Below are positions 27,523 through 34,671 of a stretch of 64,000 nucleotides of DNA, in pieces. Source of the stretch: Photobacterium sp. CCB-ST2H9. GTDB lineage: Bacteria > Pseudomonadota > Gammaproteobacteria > Enterobacterales > Vibrionaceae. The DNA lies in NCBI RefSeq assembly GCF_023151555.2, contig NZ_CP100425.1, positions 1,736,001-1,800,000 of the forward strand, read 5' to 3'. Both the position numbers and the translations under genes were made by a program. Under the pieces are notes generated by a model. That model did no database searches and was not told where the DNA came from. It worked only from the letters and a program-made list of their open reading frames with translations. How positions within the stretch are numbered: the first letter of the stretch is position 1; the number at the start of each line of letters is the position of its first letter.

Positions 27523-29232
27523 TCAGTGGTGGCCCAACCAGTTCCTGAAAAATGGCAGCCAGCCGCGGTCATCACTGTGTCCGCTATGTACATGCTCAAT
27601 ACGATCTGCAATGACGTCCAGCAACGTGTCTTCCTGACCGTCTTCTTTGCTTGCATCACGACTGAAAGCTTTACCCGTCAGCAGAGGCAGGGCGTCGTTC
27701 ACGCTCTCTACAGCCCAGATATGGAAACGACCTTGCTGAATCGATTCCAGTACCTCATCGGAAAGACACAGATTACTGAGGTTTGTTTTCGGTAATATGA
27801 CACCTTGCTGACCAGTTAACCCGCGGTACGCACAAACCTTGTAAAAACCTTCGATTTTTTCATTAATGCCACCCACGGCCTGGACACGTCCGAACTGATC
27901 GACGGCGCCGGTAACTGCAATTTGCTGATTGATCGGTTGCTGAGACAGTGCTGAAACCAATGCGCAAAGCTCCGCCAGAGAAGCGCTGTCACCATCTACT
28001 TCACTATAGGATTGTTCAAAAACAATCGAGGCAGCATAAGGCAGCGGTTGGTCCAAATTCAAAGCAGCACTTAAAAATGCCTGCATGATCATCATCCCTT
28101 TGGCATGGATATTACCGGCGAGCTCTGCTTTACGTTCGACATCGGAAATATCGCCGTCACCGAAATGCACGACACAAGAGATACGGGCGGGTTCACCGTA
28201 GGCTGTTGGATGGCCTGGCATCTCAACGACGGTTAAACCGTTCACCTGGCCGACTTCCTGGCCCTGGCAGTCAATGATCACCTGGCCATGATGAATATCT
28301 TCAATAGCCCGTTCAGGCAAATAAGCGCTGCGATATTCTTTGGCTTTGAGCGAACGTTGAATGTGCTCAGCATGAATTGACTGGCCTTCGGACTCGATGG
28401 CTGCTTCGCAAAGCAAACTTAAATACCAGATTGGGCAAAGGGGCAGGCGATTCTGATCTTCTTCATGGCGAGCACCTGTTCTCATCAGCAGTTTCAGTGC
28501 TTCGGTGTCTGCAATATCGGGAAGCTTTGCTTTTTGAATCATCGATTTCAGATAACCCAGATAATCCGGCAGGTTATCCTGCGCCAGGCGCATATCCTGT
28601 TCGAATTCCCCGTACATACTGAATCCGGAAGCAATATCAGGCTCAGCATTTTCAAGCTCAGCCATCAGGTATCTGTCACCAATCAATACGAGTTTTACAT
28701 TCAGCGATTCTGGCGCAGGAAGTGGGTATAATTTCTTCTGAGTTACTGGTTGCCACTCAAGCTGACCATTCATCAATACGGCTTTTAATCTTGGCCACAG
28801 GCTTGGATTCGCCAGGATACTCGCCACAGAGAGGACCAGATAACCGTTGTTGGCTTGATGAAGTAACCCGTGTTTGACCTGAGGTTTGGTCAGTTTTCCG
28901 TCTTCAAGCGGCGGGTAAACTGCACCAAATAAGTTGATTTCAGTGACGTTGTCACCTGCAATGATGACGGAGGATTCTTCAGCTGACGTTTGAGGTGCGC
29001 TGTGGAAGTGATGAATTAAATCAATCACATAATCACGGTAAATTTTGTTGTCCGGAGCTGTAACCCGAAGAACTCTGGGTTGAATAGTAACTGCTGTGAA
29101 TCGGCGTACAGCATCGCACAGGCGATCTTGTAAAATGCCTGTCGGTGCAGGGGGGAGTTGTGCATATTGCGCCAGAACTGATTCATACTGCGAATAGTCT
29201 GGAAGCATGGTACGCCAGGATTCTTCTTGCAT
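27523..29232 (-). CDS. lonH: LonH/YcbZ-type Lon protease-like protein (S16)
   Basis: The 569-residue protein resembles E. coli YcbZ (586). The C-terminal S16 protease domain holds the Lon Ser-Lys dyad: Ser416 in EVDGDSAS and Lys459 in GGINEKIEG. Their 43-residue spacing is that of Lon. The N-terminal half corresponds to an AAA-like domain but I see no intact Walker A, so it may not hydrolyse ATP. Substrates are unknown. The start MQEESWRTMLPD lines up with the YcbZ N-terminus. It is divergent from matP and contains a matS site. Confidence 0.9.
   Translation of the reverse strand: MQEESWRTMLPDYSQYESVLAQYAQLPPAPTGILQDRLCDAVRRFTAVTIQPRVLRVTAPDNKIYRDYVIDLIHHFHSAPQTSAEESSVIIAGDNVTEINLFGAVYPPLEDGKLTKPQVKHGLLHQANNGYLVLSVASILANPSLWPRLKAVLMNGQLEWQPVTQKKLYPLPAPESLNVKLVLIGDRYLMAELENAEPDIASGFSMYGEFEQDMRLAQDNLPDYLGYLKSMIQKAKLPDIADTEALKLLMRTGARHEEDQNRLPLCPIWYLSLLCEAAIESEGQSIHAEHIQRSLKAKEYRSAYLPERAIEDIHHGQVIIDCQGQEVGQVNGLTVVEMPGHPTAYGEPARISCVVHFGDGDISDVERKAELAGNIHAKGMMIMQAFLSAALNLDQPLPYAASIVFEQSYSEVDGDSASLAELCALVSALSQQPINQQIAVTGAVDQFGRVQAVGGINEKIEGFYKVCAYRGLTGQQGVILPKTNLSNLCLSDEVLESIQQGRFHIWAVESVNDALPLLTGKAFSRDASKEDGQEDTLLDVIADRIEHVHSGHSDDRGWLPFFRNWLGHH
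28943..28955. other. matS site 5 (in lonH)
   Basis: GTGACGTTGTCAC, a perfect match, 516 bp left of matP. Confidence 0.83.
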
Positions 29233-29411
29233 ATCTCGATGTAAATTCCGTTACTGTGAAAAAGACAGCAGTATAAAGGAATCGCTGTCCGCATAATAGA
29301 AGACGTTTGGATTTTGCTGGTCAGGTGAAAACGGTCAGCCAGGATTTGTGTTAGCTGGGCCTAAAAAACAAAAGGTTACTCATTGCATCATTGTGCTTCA
29401 TGGGCAACTTG

Positions 29412-29424
29412 GTTACACTGTCAC
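29412..29424. promoter_or_regulatory. Degenerate matS in the matP promoter region
   Basis: GTTACACTGTCAC differs from the matS consensus at one base. It lies 47 bp upstream of the matP ATG in the lonH-matP divergent gap, where bound MatP could affect its own transcription. Function is inferred. Confidence 0.4.
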
Positions 29425-29470
29425 TCTATACTAATTGTAGTCTTTCACAAACTCAGATAAGCAGCGGATT

Positions 29471-29923
29471 ATGAAATATCAGCAATTGGAAAACCTGGAA
29501 GCTGGCTGGAAGTGGGGTTATCTCGCAAAGAAATATAAGGAAGGAGAAGCTATCACTCGATACATTGACACGAGTGAAGCAGAAGCGGCTGTGCAGTCTT
29601 TCCTTGCGCTGGAACACGAGCCAACAAAAGTGCTGGAATGGATTCAAAACCATATGTCTCCGGCATTGGATAACAAAATTAAGCAGGCGATTCGTGCAAA
29701 ACGAAAACGTCACTTCAATGCTGAACAGGTCCACACCCGGAAGAAATCGATTGATCTGGATTATCGGGTTTGGGAAAAGCTGTCTGATAAATCCAGAGAG
29801 CTAGACTGTACGCTATCCGATACGATTGAGTATCTGCTGAGTGAGAGTAGTAAGTCGCTGGAAGCCAATAAAAAAGTTCAGGACATCAAACAAGACTTAA
29901 GTAAATTGCTTCAGCTTGATTGA
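29471..29923 (+). CDS. matP: Macrodomain Ter protein MatP
   Basis: The 150-residue DNA-binding protein organises the terminus macrodomain by binding matS and links it to the divisome through ZapB. It shows the family layout: an N-terminal helical domain with LEAGWKWGYL, a ribbon-helix-helix core near 90-125 (RKKSIDLDYRVWEKLSD) and a C-terminal coiled coil. At least eight perfect matS sites lie within 15 kb. The stop is 46 bp from the next gene, a possible operon partner. Confidence 0.96.
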   Translation: MKYQQLENLEAGWKWGYLAKKYKEGEAITRYIDTSEAEAAVQSFLALEHEPTKVLEWIQNHMSPALDNKIKQAIRAKRKRHFNAEQVHTRKKSIDLDYRVWEKLSDKSRELDCTLSDTIEYLLSESSKSLEANKKVQDIKQDLSKLLQLD

Positions 29924-29969
29924 TTCGCTATACCTAATATCAGGCGCTGTTTGTTAGAGGATGGAAACA

Positions 29970-30278
29970 ATGGAATATGTGTTTTTACTTGCAATCGCAG
30001 TACTTATCCTGGTTTTTAAAGATCGTCCGGTGATGGTGTTAACCTTTGAGCAAGGGGAGTTGGTCAAAACGAAAGGGAATATCCCAGCTGGCTTTTTAAA
30101 TAGCTGCAAAGACATTGCTCATAGAGAGCCTTTTAATGGAAAAGTCAAGGTGTATAAAAACCGTTTTACGACGAAGTTGATTTTTTCCAGAGATGTACCG
30201 GCCAAAGTAAAACAGAAAATCCGTAACGTGTTCCCGTTTACAAACAGTAATAAAAAGATGGGGCATAAACGCGCATGA
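29970..30278 (+). CDS. DUF3634 family membrane-anchored small protein
   Basis: The 102-residue product has one hydrophobic N-terminal segment (about 2-16) and a basic, soluble remainder, as in Vibrio DUF3634 proteins. Its function is unknown. I use the second ATG (29970) because AGAGG lies 9 bp before it but directly abuts the ATG at 29961. It follows matP closely and ends at a terminator. Confidence 0.8.
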   Translation: MEYVFLLAIAVLILVFKDRPVMVLTFEQGELVKTKGNIPAGFLNSCKDIAHREPFNGKVKVYKNRFTTKLIFSRDVPAKVKQKIRNVFPFTNSNKKMGHKRA

Positions 30279-30287
30279 AATGAATCT

Positions 30288-30317
30288 AAGGTCTGAATAC
30301 CCAACAGACCTTTTTTT
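30288..30317 (+). terminator. Terminator after matP-DUF3634
   Basis: An 8-bp stem (AAGGTCTG with CAGACCTT), a 9-nt loop and a run of seven Ts. Confidence 0.88.
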
Positions 30318-30384
30318 GTTTTATCTTAGCGCACTATAACTTTGTTTTCTATTTAACAATATAAATGACATTCACACTGAACCG

Positions 30385-30789
30385 CTAGCCTTGAGCACTC
30401 ATTTGGCGACTTTGATGTACTTTCTCTAGGCATTGGTTCAGTTTCTTCATTGAAAGTGGTTTTACAATATAGCCGTCAGGCTTATGGGATATCACTTTTT
30501 TCACGGTCTCTATTTCACTTTCTCCTGTAACAATGATCACCGGTAAATGAGGGAAGTCCTGTTTAATTTGTGTCAGCAGGGAAATGCCGTCGAGGGGAAC
30601 GTTAAGATTCAGGTCAAGAAATACACAGTCGAGTGAATGACCAACCAGTTTGGATTTAGCAAAGATGGCTTCGGCCTGGCTAGTTGAACCTGCATAAAGA
30701 AGCGTTTTGGGTTGGGCGCTGTTTCTCAGAAGTTGTGCTAAAATCTGCGCCATCACTTTGTTATCTTCAATAATCAGCACATTCTTCAT
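30385..30789 (-). CDS. Stand-alone response-regulator receiver protein
   Basis: The 134-residue protein is a single CheY-like receiver domain with no output domain. The acidic pair Glu8/Asp9, phosphoacceptor Asp59, Thr88 and Lys110 are all present. It probably relays or titrates phosphate for a histidine kinase. The closest kinase in the window is the VpsS-type hybrid 4 kb away, but nothing shows they pair. It is transcribed alone and faces the DUF3634 terminator. Confidence 0.85.
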   Translation of the reverse strand: MKNVLIIEDNKVMAQILAQLLRNSAQPKTLLYAGSTSQAEAIFAKSKLVGHSLDCVFLDLNLNVPLDGISLLTQIKQDFPHLPVIIVTGESEIETVKKVISHKPDGYIVKPLSMKKLNQCLEKVHQSRQMSAQG

Positions 30790-31142
30790 CCACAGCCATC
30801 CTTTTCTTTTTATGGGTTTTTATTTACTTAGATACTAGAAAAGATTTCATCGACAATCTAGGAAATTTAGGCATTACTTATTGCATCTAATGCACCATAA
30901 CTTATTTTTTAGCAAAAATATAAACAATTTCACATTACAAAATGATACAAACATTAATTACATCATTATCTAGCTTAAACAGGGAACATCTCTGCTGAAC
31001 TGAATGATTGCTGAAAGTTTAGATATTCCTCACGATATCTATCAACCCAAGAGAGGGGCATCCCAGTAAAATGGTATGTTTGTCATAAACATGGTTTCAA
31101 ACTCAGCCATCATCACTCAATGTATCAGGTGTGACCTTGTCA
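30790..31142. other. AT-rich divergent gap between receiver and helicase genes
   Basis: This gap of about 350 bp has no gene and must hold the divergent promoters. I see no strong -35/-10 pair, repeat or terminator. Confidence 0.4.
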
Positions 31143-33860
31143 ATGCAGGCTTCTCCACTCGCTTATTTGAAATATTATCGGCGCTGTTATCGTGAAGACA
31201 GTCATGATCTCTCTTTGTCGAATGTCTTAAAAATTCGGCAGGATCGAAGGCTATGGATTCGAGAAGAAGAAAACCTGCTCAGCGGTAAATTACCCAGGCA
31301 ACCTGTCGTCGATAAAGTTGCGGAAGAGATGGCGAAGCAGGTCGATTTGTATCGAAGAGAAAAGCGTTTGATCTACGGTAGTCTGATGATCAAAGGGCAG
31401 ATAAATATTACGAATGGTATTGCTGCACAACGACAGCTGTTTTCGCCATTACTTTATTTGCCGGCTGAACTGGTTCTTGATGATGCCGAACACAGATGTG
31501 TTCAGGTTGATGTGACTGACATTCGATTAAACAACGCGCTCCTGAGGCAAATACTTAACCCTGAGATTGATCCGCAGGTGATTGATACATTTCCAGAACC
31601 AGTGTTTCCGCTGACCGACATTTATATTGCCCAAGTCGGACACTGGTTGGGGACACATTGTCAGGTACAACGCCTTGAAAGTTTAGCCAGATGGCCGGTT
31701 TTAGAATGCGCATCAGAGACAATGAAAATTTCCGGCACGGATAACATTGAGCTGGTGTGTGCCAGCGGACTCTTTCTTGCAGACAGAAGCCGAGGGAGTC
31801 GGGGCGTTTTACATGAATTGAATCTGATGCAACAACGGCAATCGCTTTCTCAGCCATTAATGCAATTGTTTCATTTAGAAAGCCATCGTGAGAAGCAACA
31901 AAGAAAAACAACATCTCACGCATGCCATTTACCATATCAGTTGAGTTTGCCTCAGCAACAGGCCTTGAAAAATGCTGCGCACCAACCTTTAAGCATCCTG
32001 GCCGGACCTCCAGGCACTGGGAAAAGTTTTACCATTGCTGCGATGGCTATCGACCGTATGATGCATGGTGAATCTGTTTTAATCGTAGCTAAAACAGATC
32101 AGGCCATTGATGTGATTGCGGAAAAACTCCGGGATGGTTTTGGTCTTGAAGGTGGCTTTGTTCATGCTAACAGCACATCCTTTAATAAAACGATGCGCCA
32201 GTATCTGGAGAGTATTCTGCTGTCCGGTCTAAGAGTGACGGTGTCACATGATGATAACTCTGCACAGCAGCTGAAACAGACAGGTGCTGAACTCGCAAAG
32301 GCTGAAAAAGAGTTTTCACGAGCTTTATGGATTGCTCGTTACGCAAGCGGACATAACTCCGGAACCTGGTTACAAAAACTCAAAGCAAATTTTCTGAGTC
32401 GTTTTATTAGAGAAAGTGCGTTATGGGAAACACAAGAGACACTGCAACGTGCCACACAAGTTTACAACAGCCTGACGATGTCAGAAATTAACCGGATCAG
32501 GAATGAACAACTGGCTGATGTGCTTCAGACACAGCGCAGGACAATGCATCAGTTCTGGGATGCATTGAAAGCAAGGAACTCGAAGACTCAGGAAGAACGT
32601 TTCAGGGATACCGATTTTACAACGATAACGACAGCATTACCGATTTGGCTGGTTACAGTAGATGAATTGAGCCAGTCTTTACCGTTGCACGAATCCTTAT
32701 TTGATGTGGTCATTTTTGACGAAGCGACCCAATGCGATATCGCAAGCGCGCTGCCGGCACTTTATCGTGCCAAGCGGGCGGTTGTTGCAGGTGATGTGAA
32801 GCAACTCCGTCATGTTTCTTTTCTTTCTCGCGGCCAACAGAACAAATTCTGGCATGAAGAAGGCTTACCAGAACATTTGTTAGAGAACTTCGCTTATCGT
32901 GATAAGTCACTGCTGGATTGTGTGTCTGCCAGTTTATCCAATCAAAGTGCTGTGACGTTTCTGGATGAGCACTACCGGAGCCAAGCCGATCTGATCAGAT
33001 TCAGCAATCAATACTTCTATGGTAATCGTCTGAAAATCATGCAGGCACGCCCGGGGGGCTCACAGCAACCTGCATTAGAATTTATTTATTTGCCAGAAGG
33101 CCAACGTACTAAAACAGGGCGTAACTCAGCAGAAAAAGAAGCTGTGATTACTTTAATTCAATCTTATCTTGATGCTTTTCGTAACGCGGCGTACCCACCA
33201 AAAATCGGAGTCATCTCTCCGTTCAGAGAACAGGCTGCTTTTATTGAGAAAGCGGTAGAGAAAGAGTTTTCGTATGAAGTAATACAACGGTATGCGCTGC
33301 GGGTCTCAACGCCTTATGGATTTCAAGGTGAAGAGCGTGACATCATGATTCTGTCGATGGCTGTAGATGAAAACAGTGCTCGGGCTGCAGCATACTTAAA
33401 TCGGGAGGATATGTTTAATGTCATGGTGACTCGCGCAAGGAAGTCACAGGTTATCTTTCATTCGTTCATTCCCGAAGTGTTGAGTCATCAGAATTTGCTC
33501 CGCCAGTATCTTGGCTTTTCTCATAACGATAAAGCTACGACGACGCAGCAAAACGCGGAATCATTTATTTGTGATTTCACTGACCAGATCAAACAAGCGC
33601 TGGAACGGGCAGGGGTTCAGTATTGGGTCGGCGCTTTTGTTGCAGGAGAAAATATTGACGTGATTTGTCAGCATGGAGAAAGCACGCTAGGCCTCGATTT
33701 AATCGGTTACAGTGGCGATTTTGAAGGATACTTTGACCTCAATACTCACAGAACCTTCCAGCGCGCCGGACTGCAAGTACTCCCGGTACCATTCCAGCTA
33801 TGGCAATCTGACCCTGAACGTGTCCTTCGTGAAATTAAAAATCGCTTAAGTATAAGCTAG
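31143..33860 (+). CDS. SF1 (UPF1-like) helicase with C-terminal nuclease-like domain
   Basis: The ~905-residue protein carries all SF1B motifs: Walker A GPPGTGKS at 288-295, motif II DEATQ, motif III GDVKQL, a SPFREQ motif, TPYGFQGEERD (V) and NVMVTRARK (VI). A helical insertion lies between motifs Ia and II. The last ~100 residues resemble the Vsr/MTES_1575 nuclease fold often fused to such helicases, with IDVIC, LGLDLIGY and a QLWQSDPERVL tail. It may process DNA or RNA. I start at the ATG at 31143; a GTG 12 bp earlier is possible and neither has a good ribosome site. The gene ends 550 bp from dif. Confidence 0.82.
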   Translation: MQASPLAYLKYYRRCYREDSHDLSLSNVLKIRQDRRLWIREEENLLSGKLPRQPVVDKVAEEMAKQVDLYRREKRLIYGSLMIKGQINITNGIAAQRQLFSPLLYLPAELVLDDAEHRCVQVDVTDIRLNNALLRQILNPEIDPQVIDTFPEPVFPLTDIYIAQVGHWLGTHCQVQRLESLARWPVLECASETMKISGTDNIELVCASGLFLADRSRGSRGVLHELNLMQQRQSLSQPLMQLFHLESHREKQQRKTTSHACHLPYQLSLPQQQALKNAAHQPLSILAGPPGTGKSFTIAAMAIDRMMHGESVLIVAKTDQAIDVIAEKLRDGFGLEGGFVHANSTSFNKTMRQYLESILLSGLRVTVSHDDNSAQQLKQTGAELAKAEKEFSRALWIARYASGHNSGTWLQKLKANFLSRFIRESALWETQETLQRATQVYNSLTMSEINRIRNEQLADVLQTQRRTMHQFWDALKARNSKTQEERFRDTDFTTITTALPIWLVTVDELSQSLPLHESLFDVVIFDEATQCDIASALPALYRAKRAVVAGDVKQLRHVSFLSRGQQNKFWHEEGLPEHLLENFAYRDKSLLDCVSASLSNQSAVTFLDEHYRSQADLIRFSNQYFYGNRLKIMQARPGGSQQPALEFIYLPEGQRTKTGRNSAEKEAVITLIQSYLDAFRNAAYPPKIGVISPFREQAAFIEKAVEKEFSYEVIQRYALRVSTPYGFQGEERDIMILSMAVDENSARAAAYLNREDMFNVMVTRARKSQVIFHSFIPEVLSHQNLLRQYLGFSHNDKATTTQQNAESFICDFTDQIKQALERAGVQYWVGAFVAGENIDVICQHGESTLGLDLIGYSGDFEGYFDLNTHRTFQRAGLQVLPVPFQLWQSDPERVLREIKNRLSIS
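32235..32247. other. matS site 6 (in helicase gene)
   Basis: GTGACGGTGTCAC, a perfect match, the nearest matS to dif (about 2.2 kb). Confidence 0.83.
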
Positions 33861-34129
33861 CTAGGTTACCGCGTAACTTTTTGTGTAAGGTTCCGTCCAG
33901 TATTGGCTGATGCTGATAATATTGGAAATGATCGCGTTATTTCCTGAGAAATCATTTATCAATGAGTTTGATTCTTTGCTTGGACAGACATCAGATTATT
34001 GCCTCTGGTCAGAAATAATGGTCATCATCTAAGTGAGCCAACCCGATAAATCCATGAAGCTCTGAAACTGTCAGTCATTCGTATCTAACACATTTACCTG
34101 GTCATACATTTGGATTCCTTGGAGCATAA

Positions 34130-34306
34130 TTAGGATATACGCTGGTAAGCAGCACCTAATTCAATGAAGCGTTTGACCAAACGATAAACTTGGCGCGGAC
34201 TCAGTTTAAGTAAACCGGCAGCCTCAACACCGGTGAGCCGTTTGTCACAGATGTCTTGGATAAGCTCGATTCTCAATAATTCATTATCAGTCATGGTTAA
34301 TAGCAT
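34130..34306 (-). pseudogene. Truncated transposase, N-terminal helix-turn-helix piece (ISNCY-like)
   Basis: The minus-strand frame from an ATG at 34306 encodes about 59 residues. MTDNELLRIELIQ, RLTGVEAAGLLKLS and RQVYRLVKRF form the helix-turn-helix start of ISNCY-type transposases as I remember them. The family continues for several hundred residues, but here the match stops after IELGAA and a stop follows within a few codons. The IS has therefore lost most of its body. The right end of the remnant is probably near 34390, about 20 bp from dif; exact ends are not resolved. Confidence 0.7.
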
Positions 34307-34411
34307 CCACGGGCTCCAAACACGGTTAAAGAAAGCGTGTTTTGAAGCTAGAACAACATGACATTTCAATCTGGCTCAAACCTGACACTTCTAACTAGAT
34401 CTTACACGCTC

Positions 34412-34439
34412 AGTGCGCATAACATAGATTATGTTAAAT
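34412..34439 (+). other. dif: dif, XerC/XerD chromosome dimer resolution site
   Basis: The 28 bp fit the dif plan. The left arm is AGTGCGCATAA (XerC side), the centre CATAGA, and the right arm TTATGTTAAAT (XerD side). The right arm equals the E. coli arm exactly. The left arm differs from E. coli only in its first base, where A is also found in V. cholerae dif1 (from memory). matS sites on both sides and nearby matP support the call. FtsK activates XerCD here to resolve dimers before division. Confidence 0.93.
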
Positions 34440-34631
34440 GATGTGTCCGGAGGAAGTTATACTTTTTATATCCTGCCTACTCCTATTCTCAGATGGTCTT
34501 GGTTCTGACATGTTTGAGCAGCAATTTAACCATAATTGGATTTACCATAAAATAGGTAATTCACACTATGATTTAAGCTCTGCTGCAAATGTTAGTTTGC
34601 CTGGTCCTTCAATCTTAAGTGGAATAACCTG

Positions 34632-34658
34632 ACAGACAAACGCCTAGCGTTTGTCTGT
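34632..34658. repeat. 12-bp perfect palindrome between dif and vpsS
   Basis: ACAGACAAACGC and GCGTTTGTCTGT are separated by 3 bp. There is no T tract on either strand, so a normal Rho-independent terminator is unlikely, though it lies 13 bp past the vpsS stop and may shape that mRNA end. Confidence 0.6.
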
Positions 34659-34671
34659 GGAAAGATGAGAA

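Larger units (their letters stand above)
33861..34671. other. Non-coding terminus region containing IS remnant and dif
   Basis: These 811 bp hold no intact gene. The left 250 bp show nothing I recognise. The IS remnant occupies roughly 34130-34390, dif is at 34412-34439, and a long palindrome is at 34632-34658. A 64-codon frame just right of dif has no start signal and is probably chance. Confidence 0.7.

Noticed and set aside
34438-34632. 64-codon frame immediately right of dif
   Set aside because: A GGAGGAAG stretch lies after, not before, its ATG, and the product resembles nothing; probably chance.
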